Notes: a model not told the origin generated them from the letters alone. A stretch of 55,263 nt of DNA from a bacterium (GCA_030149525.1 JASBRJ010000144.1:1-55263); one strand, 5' to 3'. Counted from the stretch's first letter, positions 6,835-15,406 are shown. A program made the numbers and translations.

Positions 6835-7554
6835 ATGAGCGCTACAGCAGAACTGATTCGAAACGCCCTTCAGGAGCAAGCCGACCCGGAAAAGGCTGCT
6901 TTCTTTCCCAGCTTTTTTAAGACGGGCCCGGGGGAGTATGGAGAAGGTGATAAGTTCATCGGCGTGACGGTTCCCAAGTTGAGAAAGTTGGCTCGTAAGC
7001 ATCGGGACATGGACCTCGACGAGGTGGAGAAGCTCCTCTACGACGAGTATCATGAATGCCGGCTCACCGCTCTGGTGATTCTCACGGAGAAGTATCATCG
7101 GAGTAAGTCGGTTCCGGAAAAAGAGCGCCTCAATCAGTTTTATCTGGAGCATCTGGACCAGGTCAACAACTGGGACCTGGTAGACGCGACCGCCCATAAA
7201 ATTCTGGGCGCGGAGTTGGTTCGTACCGGAGAGACGAGCATTTTGGAAGAATTGGCCTCCTCAAAGCATTTGTGGAGAGAGCGAGTGGCAGTTATTGCGA
7301 CCCTCGCTCTTATCAAGATCAAAGACTTTGAGCCCACCCTGGCGCTTTGCAAACGCTTCTTGTCGCATCAGCACGATTTAATTCATAAGGCCACCGGCTG
7401 GATGCTTCGCGAAATCGGAAAGATCAATAAGGACACTCTGGAGCTTTTTCTGGCCCGTCATTCGAAAAAGATGCCTCGAACCATGCTTCGCTACGCAATT
7501 GAGAAGCTTCCCAAGTCCGAGCGCGATCTATGGCTCGAACGTTCCAGAACCTGA
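6835..7554 (+). CDS. DNA alkylation repair protein, AlkD-like HEAT-repeat family
   Basis: 239 residues matching the AlkD/AlkC-like family (PF08713): 'FFKTGPGEYGEGDKFIGVTVPKLRKLARKH' at the N terminus, 'VNNWDLVDATAHKILG' in the middle and 'HKATGWMLREIGKINKDTLELFL' at the C terminus, all diagnostic. The fold is a superhelix of HEAT-like repeats that grips damaged DNA; AlkD members remove 3- or 7-alkylated purines. I take the ATG at 6835, where similarity begins; the frame stays open upstream across the end of the archaemetzincin. The gene end overlaps the convergent pilin-like gene by 27 bases. Confidence 0.9.
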   Translation: MSATAELIRNALQEQADPEKAAFFPSFFKTGPGEYGEGDKFIGVTVPKLRKLARKHRDMDLDEVEKLLYDEYHECRLTALVILTEKYHRSKSVPEKERLNQFYLEHLDQVNNWDLVDATAHKILGAELVRTGETSILEELASSKHLWRERVAVIATLALIKIKDFEPTLALCKRFLSHQHDLIHKATGWMLREIGKINKDTLELFLARHSKKMPRTMLRYAIEKLPKSERDLWLERSRT

Positions 7555-9606
7555 TAGCAGAACCTTGTAGCGGTTGACCGGCGAGTACCCTTCGTCATAT
7601 CTTCCGAGGGCCAGAAAGCGTGGGGCGATCTCCACTGTCTTTCCCTCCTGATTTCGGGCCAGAAAAGTCTCTCGTTCCTGCTCTCGACGGGGAACATGCA
7701 TGAGATCGGCCGGGCCTCCCGGCCACATCTGCCAGTGGACTCCGTCAAAATAGAATAAGGTTAAGACCTCTCGAGACTTCTCGTTATTCAGATATCCTAC
7801 CGGCTGAGGCTGAGGACCCTCTGTCTTGTCGGTTGGCTTGTTATCCTCGATGTCGCGGCGGAGGTAACCGGAGCAGACGAGGGCGTTCTGAGAGACGGCC
7901 ACATCCTGACCGGCGGCTTGAAGTCCTGTCTCCCAGACTTGAGCCGGTCTCACCTGGACCTCAGTGAGTTCCTCATCCTGCGGCACACGGGCCGTCACCG
8001 CTTGTTGTTGTTGAAAGAACTCCTTGTTAGGGTCGAGAGGTTGGGTGTTCACCGAAGTCAGAGTGGTTCGACCGGTGCTGGTGGTCGACCAGATATTTCT
8101 GTGATCGAAGAAATGGGGCTGGTCGTTGTAGAGAACCAGGTGGTAAATGGAGGTGGAGAGCGGGCCCAAGAGGCGAAACGTTCTGTCTGCGAGCTTCAGT
8201 AAACGCTTGTTCTTCTCGTCGCTGAAGGCATAGGTGTTGTTGTCTTTGTCAACTACGAGAGTGTCTTTATAAACGTCCGGACAGGTATCGAGGTGAGGCT
8301 CGACCGAGGGGTCGTCCACCTTCATGAAGTCGGCCACCGTCTCCCATTTCTTGGTGTCCAGATCATATTTCAGCACGCATGGGCGCCGAAACACGAGAGC
8401 TTCCCAGGTAGCCGTTCCATACTCCGGATACTCAACATCCTTGGAGTTGATATGGCCGTAGAAATAATGTGTGCCGTGACAGAAGACCTGATTTCCCCGG
8501 GCAAACAGGTCGGTGCCGTCGAGACTGTACCACTCCAACCAGATCTGACCTCCGGTGAGCTCTTCCCACTCCAATGTGTTCTCTTCGCTGGCGGCATTTT
8601 TCTCGTAGGGGATCGAACTCACCCACTCGGTGGGACCGAGTGCGCCGTTGTAGTTGTTGGACCAACTCCCGTTTTCCATTTCTACCTGGAAAATGTCGAA
8701 GCCCGAGTCTTTGCGAGACTGCCCACGCATGCGGACGTTGCGTCGATGCCAGGGCGGTCTGTCGTCGGGTTCGTTTGCAGGGTCTTGCCAGATTTTTATG
8801 GCAGGTAGAGCTTTCAGTTCCTCCGAGTCGCCCACGGCCAGCAACTTGAGTCCGTGTTTTCCCAGTTGAGTGCCCGGATCGGGAATATCGATCCACTCGG
8901 CCTGTCCATTGGTGAGCTTGAGGTAGAGGATGTGCTCGCCCGGCGGTACTAATTCCATTCGCACCAGCGGTCCGGGTTGCGTGGTGATTCCCCCTGAGGC
9001 CGGATCCTGCAGGAAGAGTGGGATCTGATCCAGGAAGGTTGGAGGAGGCGTTCCGGAGCCCGGCTTGTCGAAGACGAAGAGCGGTCCGTCCGAGGCCGCC
9101 AACACCGACGCGGGGTTGGGGAGAGCTCCTAACTCATGCCAGAGAAAATCGGCTCCGGCCACGGCAAGACGATTATCCGTGGTTTTGCTGAAGAGATACG
9201 GGGCTCCGCTATCTTGAGCGCTATGAGGCATCGCAAACTCTTCCACTAAGGCGAATCTTTGCTCTTTGACAATGCCGGAAACCCCTGTAGAGACGAGTTT
9301 TAGAACGTAATTGCGTCCGTTCTCGCTCTGAAAGGGAGTCACTTCTACTCGGTAAGTGGCTCCAGACTCAAGCGTTCGTTCCTCCTTCAAGAGGTCGGCC
9401 CAATTGGAACGGGTGCGCATGACGGAGAGAGCGTAATCAAGACCCGACCGGGCCGCCTCCTGCGCTTTCAAACGGTGGTCGACCGATAGGCCCAGGCTGA
9501 TATCCATTCTGTTTTGAGAGATCAGAGCCACCGAGAGGAAGAAAAGAAAGATGGCCATGAAGATAGCCACAATCAGCACGTTGCCGGCACGATTCTTCCA
9601 TCTCAC
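7528..9606 (-). CDS. Large PilX-like prepilin or minor pseudopilin
   Basis: 692 residues. The N terminus 'MRWKNRAGNVLIVAIFMAIFLFFLSVALISQNRMD' has a short basic leader, a Gly-Asn junction and a hydrophobic helix, followed by 'LKAQEAARSGLDYALSVM'. This is the PilX_N pattern ('AxxAARAGxxxAL'), lacking a classic Glu at +5. The remaining ~600 residues are beta-rich and hydrophilic, with repeated blocks such as 'LVVDKDNNTYAFSDEKNKRLLKL', suggestive of a propeller-like domain; this is far larger than usual minor pilins (150-250). It is the last gene of a coupled set with two prepilin genes (2-base gap), so it is probably a tip component or large cargo of a type IV pilus or type II-like pseudopilus. 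Confidence 0.72.
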   Translation of the reverse strand: MRWKNRAGNVLIVAIFMAIFLFFLSVALISQNRMDISLGLSVDHRLKAQEAARSGLDYALSVMRTRSNWADLLKEERTLESGATYRVEVTPFQSENGRNYVLKLVSTGVSGIVKEQRFALVEEFAMPHSAQDSGAPYLFSKTTDNRLAVAGADFLWHELGALPNPASVLAASDGPLFVFDKPGSGTPPPTFLDQIPLFLQDPASGGITTQPGPLVRMELVPPGEHILYLKLTNGQAEWIDIPDPGTQLGKHGLKLLAVGDSEELKALPAIKIWQDPANEPDDRPPWHRRNVRMRGQSRKDSGFDIFQVEMENGSWSNNYNGALGPTEWVSSIPYEKNAASEENTLEWEELTGGQIWLEWYSLDGTDLFARGNQVFCHGTHYFYGHINSKDVEYPEYGTATWEALVFRRPCVLKYDLDTKKWETVADFMKVDDPSVEPHLDTCPDVYKDTLVVDKDNNTYAFSDEKNKRLLKLADRTFRLLGPLSTSIYHLVLYNDQPHFFDHRNIWSTTSTGRTTLTSVNTQPLDPNKEFFQQQQAVTARVPQDEELTEVQVRPAQVWETGLQAAGQDVAVSQNALVCSGYLRRDIEDNKPTDKTEGPQPQPVGYLNNEKSREVLTLFYFDGVHWQMWPGGPADLMHVPRREQERETFLARNQEGKTVEIAPRFLALGRYDEGYSPVNRYKVLLSGSGTFEP

Positions 9607-9608
9607 GG

Positions 9609-10139
9609 CTAGTGACGCTCCAGAATGAGGGTCTTTTGGAACGAACGGGTCTGAGTTCTGGTCACCGAGGGTGGTGTGGAAGTGAAGGTCACCTGGAGGA
9701 AATCCGGGCGCTGATCGGCGAGCTGTTCCGAGAGGGCTTGACCGGCGAACGTCAGGGCTTCGTGGGGAGCATACTTCACCAGGGTCACTCGAGACTCGCC
9801 GTCAACTTTAGCCAGTCCGTCTTTGCTGCTCAGCAAGGTGAGCGCCTGGGGAGCCCAGCGGTAGACGCGGTTCGGCCCCAAGGGGTCGCTTTGGTGCGGA
9901 TGAAAGACGACGTAAGTCGGAGCCACATGAAGGACCTGGGAGGACTCTAATTGAGTCTCTATCTTGCCAAAGACAGCGTTGGCTCTTCGAAACACATCCG
10001 AACTCTCGTTGTGGCGATTGGTGGCCTTGACTCCTTGCACGTAAGACCACAGAGTCAGCACCAGAATAAGGCCGAAAACAGAGAGGGTGACCATGACCTC
10101 GATCAGCGTCAGGCCGGACCGAAACGAGGAGCTTACCAT
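9609..10139 (-). CDS. Prepilin-type N-methylation protein (PilW/GspJ-like)
   Basis: 176 residues. 'FRSGLTLIEVMVTLSVFGLILVLTLWSYVQG' at residues 6-36 is a class III (type IV pilin) signal: Gly9 cleavage, Leu10 to be methylated, Glu14 at +5, then a hydrophobic helix. The C-terminal domain has the look of minor pilins PilW/GspJ ('FRRANAVFGKIETQLESSQVL'). Its start overlaps the preceding prepilin gene by seven bases and its stop is two bases from the next start. It should be processed by a PilD-type peptidase not encoded in the window. Confidence 0.82.
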   Translation of the reverse strand: MVSSSFRSGLTLIEVMVTLSVFGLILVLTLWSYVQGVKATNRHNESSDVFRRANAVFGKIETQLESSQVLHVAPTYVVFHPHQSDPLGPNRVYRWAPQALTLLSSKDGLAKVDGESRVTLVKYAPHEALTFAGQALSEQLADQRPDFLQVTFTSTPPSVTRTQTRSFQKTLILERH

Positions 10140-10453
10140 CCTACCCTAATCCCTGTTGAAACTCCGTCCACGCTGTAAGTGTGGAGGCCTGAACGGTCGC
10201 TCCAGGTGCCGGTGGCGGACACTTCGGTGAGGGTGTCCGTGGCACTTCGCCTTTTTGTAGAGATGCGCTGAGCCAGTTCCGATTCGGCCTCAAGAACGGC
10301 ATGCTGTTTAAGCAAGACTCGCTCATTGCTATCGATAAGACGCATCTGAAGAGCTATGTATCCGAACAGCGCGATGGCCACGAAAGCGATAGCGATCATG
10401 ACTTCCACCAGGGTGAATCCAGTAGATTCTCTGTGTCTTACGGCGCGAGGCAT
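10133..10453 (-). CDS. Prepilin-type N-methylation protein (PilV/GspI-like)
   Basis: 106 residues from the ATG at 10453. The sequence 'TGFTLVEVMIAIAFVAIALFGYIALQMRLID' gives Gly-Phe cleavage, Glu at +5 and a long hydrophobic helix, as in PilV/GspI minor pilins. A longer version starting at 10510 would give an unusually long leader and would run into the terminator hairpin at 10513-10535, so the shorter start is preferred; its ribosome site is weak (GGTGAAG). The mature domain is only about 80 residues, short for the family. First of three coupled pilin-like genes. Confidence 0.8.
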   Translation of the reverse strand: MPRAVRHRESTGFTLVEVMIAIAFVAIALFGYIALQMRLIDSNERVLLKQHAVLEAESELAQRISTKRRSATDTLTEVSATGTWSDRSGLHTYSVDGVSTGIRVGW

Positions 10454-10512
10454 CAGAAACAACTTCTTCACCGGGGGGGATTGGGCCTGTACCGACCGCC
10501 GGAACCACAAGC

Positions 10513-10535
10513 AAAAAAACCGGCCTGGGGCCGGC
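10513..10535 (-). terminator. Intrinsic terminator after the secretin-like pair
   Basis: On the minus strand CCGGCC (10534-10529) and GGCCGG (10525-10520) form a 6-bp stem with a 3-base loop, followed by seven Ts (10519-10513). It lies 25 bases past the stop of the second secretin-like gene and before the prepilin genes, so it should partly separate expression of the two groups. Confidence 0.75.
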
Positions 10536-10559
10536 TTCTGTCCAACAGCCTCAGCTGCT

Positions 10560-11126
10560 CTATTCCAGGGTGACGGTAAAAAACAGGCCGTCTTTGGGGC
10601 CGAAGTCCGTTTCCGGAAAGAGGGCTTTGAAGGCTGGTTGACAGAACTTTCCGCTCACCCGGCTGATGATGGCTGTCTGGCCCCTCGCGATGGGGAAGCT
10701 GGTCTCGGTGATGAAGCAGCTGGACCGGTCGGGAACGCCGGTGGTAGGGTCGAGAACGCTGTATTCCGGGCGAATCTCGATTGCATAAAGGCCTTTATGC
10801 TTACCCACGGTGTAATCTAGTTTAAGTCCCACATCGATGTATTGGACCTGCTTAGACCCGGCCTCATTGCTGAAGTAGGCGAGGGGGTCTTTTAACCCCA
10901 GAAAGACTAGAGCCGGCTTTTGAATGCGAGCTATGCCTTCAAGAGTTTGCAATGTTGTGGACTTTGACTGAAAGCTCTGCCATTCGCCGGAGCTCATAAG
11001 GCGCTTTTGCGGCACGGTGTCGGTTTTTAAGATCTTCAGAGTGAGTTTGAAGGTCTCGTCTTGGGCCAGGGTTGTTTGCATGGTGAGGAGCAGAAGGATG
11101 GAAAGAAAGGCGAAATATTGACGCAT
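10560..11126 (-). CDS. Exported stand-alone secretin-like domain protein (second copy)
   Basis: 188 residues with a signal peptide (1-21, ending TTLAQ). The mature part reads like one secretin beta-domain: 'ETFKLTLKILKTD', 'VQYIDVGLKLDYTVGKHKGLYAIEIRPEYSVL', 'TETSFPIARGQTAIISRVSG', which resemble the VGxxLxVxP, V-leu-lxpE and 'pl-xGqtaiigGL' blocks of GspD/PilQ. A true secretin is 400-700 residues with N0-N domains; these are absent. It is a paralogue of the next-upstream gene and overlaps it as TAATG, so the pair is co-translated. Function unknown; possibly an outer-membrane accessory for the pilins downstream. Confidence 0.65.
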   Translation of the reverse strand: MRQYFAFLSILLLLTMQTTLAQDETFKLTLKILKTDTVPQKRLMSSGEWQSFQSKSTTLQTLEGIARIQKPALVFLGLKDPLAYFSNEAGSKQVQYIDVGLKLDYTVGKHKGLYAIEIRPEYSVLDPTTGVPDRSSCFITETSFPIARGQTAIISRVSGKFCQPAFKALFPETDFGPKDGLFFTVTLE

Positions 11127-11752
11127 TACGGATGCTCCACTCTAAAGACACCGACCAAATTGTTATTGGCGGCTCCAGCTAAACCAAGGGTTTTTAGGTA
11201 ACTCAAGGCCGTAGGTCCACTCAGTTTGCTGACGATGAGATTGTCACCGTATTTCAGATTGGGATAATTGATCTCGTTGATGTAGGGGAAAGCCCTCGGG
11301 TACACCGTGAGTTCTTGTTCCTGGTTGGGGTCCGTTGTGGATACGGTTCGGCTGGCCTCGTTTCTCATCTCCACGTTGACGGTCTTGTTATCGTCCTGGG
11401 TGTTGAGACTCACGTCGAGTTTGGCTCCCGTATCTACGTATTGAATCTGATATTGCTTGGCCCGAGGATCGTAGTAGGTGAGGGGCCATTTCCGGCCCAG
11501 ATGAACAAGGCAGGGACGGCCTCGCTCGGTGAGAATCTCGGTAGACAGGAGCTCCTCTCCAGCAATGTCTCCCGTCGTGGTGTTTCCCTTCAGCTTCTGG
11601 AACTCGGCATCCGAGACCCTGAGCAGGCGGAAGATGGCGACCATGGGAAACCGCTCAAAGTCCTCTTCTTTCTTGGGTTGAGCTTGACCGACGACAGACA
11701 AGCAAACTCCCAATAGCAAACCGAGGCTTATCCTGGCTAGCTGTTTTTTCAC
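11126..11752 (-). CDS. Exported stand-alone secretin-like domain protein (first copy)
   Basis: 208 residues from a GTG with a near-consensus site (GAGGAGGT) seven bases upstream. Signal peptide about 1-24 ('LGLLLGVCLSVVGQA'). The mature part parallels its neighbour: 'MVAIFRLLRVSDAEFQKL', then 'IQYVDTGAKLDVSL', 'VNVEMRNEASRTVS', 'INYPNLKYGDNLIVSKLSG'. As in secretins, a VDxGxxLDV strand precedes a long Glu-ending strand and a 'GdnlivskLsG' block. No N domains or long transmembrane barrel region is present. It is the first gene of the group and lies 119 bases from the triple repeat at 11871-11903, its probable regulatory site. Confidence 0.65.
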   Translation of the reverse strand: MKKQLARISLGLLLGVCLSVVGQAQPKKEEDFERFPMVAIFRLLRVSDAEFQKLKGNTTTGDIAGEELLSTEILTERGRPCLVHLGRKWPLTYYDPRAKQYQIQYVDTGAKLDVSLNTQDDNKTVNVEMRNEASRTVSTTDPNQEQELTVYPRAFPYINEINYPNLKYGDNLIVSKLSGPTALSYLKTLGLAGAANNNLVGVFRVEHP

Positions 11753-11870
11753 TGTTGACCTCCTCTAGATGCCGCTAACTTATCATTCTGCGCCCGAATC
11801 TTCGAGGCAACTCTCCGGCACCACCCATAAACTTTAACCGGTGATCCAACACCAATCTATGCGGTGAATA

Positions 11871-11903
11871 TCACAACAGTTTCCCAAAGATGTCACAATC
11901 CTT
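11871..11903 (-). promoter_or_regulatory. Triple 11-bp direct repeat, likely OmpR-type regulator site
   Basis: On the plus strand TCACA at 11871, TCCCA at 11882 and TCACA at 11893, each starting exactly 11 bases after the last; on the minus strand these read TGTGA/TGGGA/TGTGA. Eleven-base direct repeats are the usual target of OmpR/PhoB regulators. The same pattern follows the response regulator gene at 16097-16129. The site is in the 230-base gap between the divergent genes at 11752 and 11983, so it could serve either, but its orientation matches the minus-strand genes. Confidence 0.5.
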
Positions 11904-11982
11904 TCTAACTTTGGCAACATGTACGGGAAAAGGTTCATTCCCGCCACGCGCATGTTTGCTTGGTATGCTCTAAGCTGGAACT

Positions 11983-12489
11983 ATGCGCATATCACCGTTC
12001 AAAAAAGCCGTCTCATCACAGCGAACTCTAAAGACAAAGAACCTTTCCGGAGTCGAGAGGGCCGCTCCAACCGATCGCGTGACTCTCACCGGGAAACTCG
12101 GTCGGATCGCTAAAGGCGCTATAATCGGGGCCGGCATCGGAGCCGCTGCTACAGCTCTGGGAGTGGTGGGAGCGATGACTGGTGGTACGGGCGCTCTGCT
12201 CGGCATCGGTGGGGCGGTGGCTCTTGGTGTAGGGCTTGCTCACAAACTGGATATGGAAGTCCCATCAAGCTATCTTGCTCCGGAGAGAGCCGGGAGAGAA
12301 AAAACCTTCTACGGCGGAACCGCAGGTTTTATGGGAGGAGCCTTCGGAGCGGCTGTTATGGGGATGGGGCTCCTCACGGGAGCAGGGGCTGTGGCTGCCG
12401 CCGGAGTGGGGATCGGTTATGCGGCGACCCTCGCCGCCACCAGAAACGCCATCATGGGTGTGGGCGAACAGTTCCCCAACGCGCTTTGA
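11983..12489 (+). CDS. Gly/Ala-rich membrane-type protein, unknown
   Basis: 168 residues. A basic, polar N terminus of about 40 residues ('PTDRVTLTGKLGRIAKG') leads into three Gly/Ala-rich hydrophobic stretches: 'AIIGAGIGAAATALGVVGAM', 'GALLGIGGAVALGVGLAH' and 'GGTAGFMGGAFGAAVMGMGLLTGAGAVAAAGVGIGYAA'. Such glycine-zipper regions insert in membranes or line pores. The gene ends five bases from the end of the metalloprotease gene on the other strand, whose C terminus is also a glycine-zipper region, so the two may interact. The ATG has only a weak ribosome site (CTGGAACT). I do not recognise the family. Confidence 0.65.
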   Translation: MRISPFKKAVSSQRTLKTKNLSGVERAAPTDRVTLTGKLGRIAKGAIIGAGIGAAATALGVVGAMTGGTGALLGIGGAVALGVGLAHKLDMEVPSSYLAPERAGREKTFYGGTAGFMGGAFGAAVMGMGLLTGAGAVAAAGVGIGYAATLAATRNAIMGVGEQFPNAL

Positions 12490-12494
12490 AAAGG

Positions 12495-13853
12495 TCACTT
12501 TCCCCGAACGTTTGCTAGAAGAAAGTCGGGACTTTCGCCGCCTTTTCCGCTCAGGACTCCGGCCAGGCCTCCACCCAGTCGCCCACCCAGTTCGGCACCG
12601 GCCATAAACCCGGTGAGTCCGCCCACAACCATGCCCAAGGCTCCACCGGCACCGCCTGCCAGAGCGTGTCCTGCCAACACACCGACGTAGGGGCCGACCA
12701 GAGCACCGGCCGTACCTCCCAGGGCACCACCTACAGCCGTTGCGGCGACTTTGCCAACTCGATGGTCTTTTTCAATCTTCTTGTTTTCGCGACCGAAGAC
12801 CGCTTCCAAAGGTCTCACAGTCTTTGTCATAACAGACTCGACTTCGGCGCTATTGAGAGCCTCTCTTCGGACCGCGCTGCCGAGAGCATAGTTTGCTCCT
12901 TGAACGGCGATTCCAGCCAGGGGAGTCATGCCGGAAAGAAAGAGAAGTCCTGATGCGGTGTTAAGAATTCCGGAGACATGGGCCATGGAGTCACCGCTCT
13001 GATCGGAGCCAACCCACTGGTTGAGACCGTGTCCTACCTGGAGAATAGAACTCACATTGTAGCCTACCTGCACAGTGTGGCGAACAGCTCGGTTCGGGCC
13101 GATTCTCTCTGCAAGATATTTCCCCGTATCCCTAAACTCTTTTCGGTCCACCATTCTCTCGAAAAAATTCTGCCTATTGAACTCTTCCATGTCGGCGAAT
13201 TTCTCTGGAGTTTTTGCCTTCAGATTGTCGGGACGAAGGTGATACTCTTCGTAGGTTTCGGCAAAGTCTTCGTAATGATTGGTCTTGGCGTAATTGGTGA
13301 TGTGAGGGCCTTCCCCGTAGGGCTGATGATTGGAGCGGCCGGGAAGTATTCCGAAAGGCTTGGAGCTAAAGTCTGTGGTGTGGCCGATCTCGTGGGTGAG
13401 CGTCCCACGGAGCTTCTCGGGATTGATAAGTTCGGCGCGAGACAGGTTGATCTGATTGCTCAACACAAGGTGTCGGGCGTTTCCGTTGGTGACATAGCCC
13501 GGGTTGGGGTTGGGGATCTCGGTGACCATGCTGATGGAGGCGGTGTCGGCCACATGCTTGAGAGGAAGACTGTCCAGGGTGGATAGGATGGTGGCTTTTT
13601 CGGCAGCGGTGGCGTTATGAATGCTCGGATAGACGAAGCTCGGAAAGGCCTTGAAGCTTCTGGCCAAAGAACCGGCTGCGGTGAGAGCACCACCCAGCGT
13701 CCGATTCTTGTGGACGGCGTCGCTGGCGGCACTCATGGCATCAAGAGATTCTTGGAGAGGGGCACCACCCTTTTCTTTCATCACGTCTAAGCCGTGTTGG
13801 AAAGCTCTTATGGTGGGGTGGGGCCGGAGGGGTCTGGAAGAAGGGATGAGCAT
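12495..13853 (-). CDS. Zinc metalloprotease (anthrax lethal-factor-like fold) with glycine-zipper tail
   Basis: 452 residues. 'LRGTLTHEIGHTTDF' carries HExxH (about residues 154-158), and about 40 residues later 'HYEDFAETYEEYHLRP' supplies the downstream Glu and Tyr. The HExxH...(D/E)xFAExY pattern is that of ATLF/PPEP-type zincins. The first ~140 residues are helical and include 'HLVLSNQINLSRAELINPE', a likely substrate-edge strand. From about 290 on the chain turns hydrophobic, with long Gly/Ala-rich runs ('VGGALGGTAGALVGPYVGVLAG', 'GMVVGGLTGFMAGAELGGRLGGG'). No signal peptide is seen. It might be a toxin or effector, or a membrane-linked housekeeping protease; the evidence does not decide. 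Confidence 0.72.
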   Translation of the reverse strand: MLIPSSRPLRPHPTIRAFQHGLDVMKEKGGAPLQESLDAMSAASDAVHKNRTLGGALTAAGSLARSFKAFPSFVYPSIHNATAAEKATILSTLDSLPLKHVADTASISMVTEIPNPNPGYVTNGNARHLVLSNQINLSRAELINPEKLRGTLTHEIGHTTDFSSKPFGILPGRSNHQPYGEGPHITNYAKTNHYEDFAETYEEYHLRPDNLKAKTPEKFADMEEFNRQNFFERMVDRKEFRDTGKYLAERIGPNRAVRHTVQVGYNVSSILQVGHGLNQWVGSDQSGDSMAHVSGILNTASGLLFLSGMTPLAGIAVQGANYALGSAVRREALNSAEVESVMTKTVRPLEAVFGRENKKIEKDHRVGKVAATAVGGALGGTAGALVGPYVGVLAGHALAGGAGGALGMVVGGLTGFMAGAELGGRLGGGLAGVLSGKGGESPDFLLANVRGK

Positions 13854-13924
13854 GACCTCATTCTAAACACAGACAAAGTAGAAATCTTCCCCTTTCTTGA
13901 ATAGAGCGTTTCGCGATTGTAACC

Positions 13925-15400
13925 GTGCCGACAGAAACCAAAAATAGACTGAGTTTACGGGTTCTTTGGGCGCTCTGGGCCGGGTCTGTTGTCGTTTTGT
14001 TCGGTGTTTGGTGGTTGGGTTTTGAGAGCCGAAGTCGGATGCTCGTCGACGCTCAGCGGTTGGCCGTTGTGGAGGGATTGGACGACTTGGAAGAGTCCTT
14101 TGATTCCCTGGTGAGGATGGGTCCTTCTCTTGTTCAGCAGACGTTGCGCTCTTCGGAGTGGAACCAGGAGTTGGCAGGTCATGGAGAGCCCTACTACAAG
14201 GCTCTCTTTCTCACCGCCGAAGATGATCTTGATGCTCTGCCTCCTTGGCTAAAGATGAGGGTGGAGAGTCTCCCTCCTACGGTCGACTCTTTCGTCTGGC
14301 GACCGCTGCCTCCGGGATTTTCCACCGAGAGCGTATTCGACTCCCAGGAGCCGGAGTCATATCTTATCTACGGTTGTCGACCCGCTCCAGGGCGAACGGC
14401 TCTGTGGATTTTGGATTGGGATTATCTGAAGGGGGATTGGCTGAAAAGGCGCTTGCAAAGGCTGGGACCGAGCGAGGTTGTGACCGGGCGATTTCTCACT
14501 CTGGAGGACTCCTTGAATCCGCTTTCTCAATCTCAAGAGTTCCTGAGTCATTGGCGCGTCCCAACTCTCATTCTTCAAGAACAGGCTCTTTATCCGCCTC
14601 TGGAAGTCACGCTCGACAGAACCTCTCTGGTGCGGCGAGCGTGGCAGGAGCAACTCTGGTTATTGTTCGGCGGAGGGCTCTTGATGACCGGTTTCGCTGT
14701 GGTGCTGGTCCTCACCACACGAACTCTCCGCCGAGAGGCTGAACTCTCTGAGGCCAAAGCTCACTTTGTCTCCATGGTCGGACATGAGTTACGAACACCT
14801 ATCACCGCCCTGGAAATGTATTTGGAGATACTTCGTGAGGGGATGGTGAGCGAACCGGAGAAGGTCGATGAGTATCATCGGATTCTGCAAAAAGAGTCCG
14901 GCCGGCTGAAGAGTCTGGTGGAGAATCTACTTGCCCTGGGACTGCAGCAGAGTGGTTCCCTCAATCTCCAAATGAAGAAGGTGGAAGTTGTGCCGTTGGT
15001 TTCCGAAGTGGTAGAGAGTTTGAACCGCGAGGGCAGAGATATCGTCTGGCGAGTGAGCAACCCCCGTATCAGTGTTCGAGCCGATAAGGACGCCCTTTAC
15101 TCAATCGTCAGCAACCTTGTTGCTAACGCCTTGAAGTACTCGCCTGAGGGTGTTGAGATCCGTTTGGAAGAGAGGGCGGGCGCCTGTATTATCGGATTGG
15201 CCGACAGGGGACAGGCCTTGTCTCCCCCTGAATATGAAAGAGTTTTCGAACCCTACTATCGGAGTCGAAAGGAGGCTGGAGGGCTCGGTCTTGGGCTTGC
15301 CCTGGTGAGACAACTTGCCCAGGCTATGGACGGAAAGGCCTGGGGGGAAGCAAGAGATGGAGGTGGGTCTCTCTTTGCGGTCCAACTTCCGCTGGGATAG
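13925..15400 (+). CDS. Membrane sensor histidine kinase
   Basis: 491 residues from a GTG. Transmembrane segments at about 13-33 and 244-265 enclose a ~210-residue extracytoplasmic sensor with no family I recognise. The cytoplasmic part has a HisKA domain with phospho-acceptor His287 in 'FVSMVGHELRTPITALEMYL', an N box 'SIVSNLVANALKYSPEG', a G1 box 'GLADRG' and G2 'GGLGLGLALVRQLAQAMDG'. No HAMP domain is visible; the second membrane helix runs straight into the coiled helix before HisKA. It is six bases from the response regulator gene, so the two form one system. No clear Shine-Dalgarno site precedes the GTG. Confidence 0.93.
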   Translation: MPTETKNRLSLRVLWALWAGSVVVLFGVWWLGFESRSRMLVDAQRLAVVEGLDDLEESFDSLVRMGPSLVQQTLRSSEWNQELAGHGEPYYKALFLTAEDDLDALPPWLKMRVESLPPTVDSFVWRPLPPGFSTESVFDSQEPESYLIYGCRPAPGRTALWILDWDYLKGDWLKRRLQRLGPSEVVTGRFLTLEDSLNPLSQSQEFLSHWRVPTLILQEQALYPPLEVTLDRTSLVRRAWQEQLWLLFGGGLLMTGFAVVLVLTTRTLRREAELSEAKAHFVSMVGHELRTPITALEMYLEILREGMVSEPEKVDEYHRILQKESGRLKSLVENLLALGLQQSGSLNLQMKKVEVVPLVSEVVESLNREGRDIVWRVSNPRISVRADKDALYSIVSNLVANALKYSPEGVEIRLEERAGACIIGLADRGQALSPPEYERVFEPYYRSRKEAGGLGLGLALVRQLAQAMDGKAWGEARDGGGSLFAVQLPLG

Positions 15401-15406
15401 TTTGTT

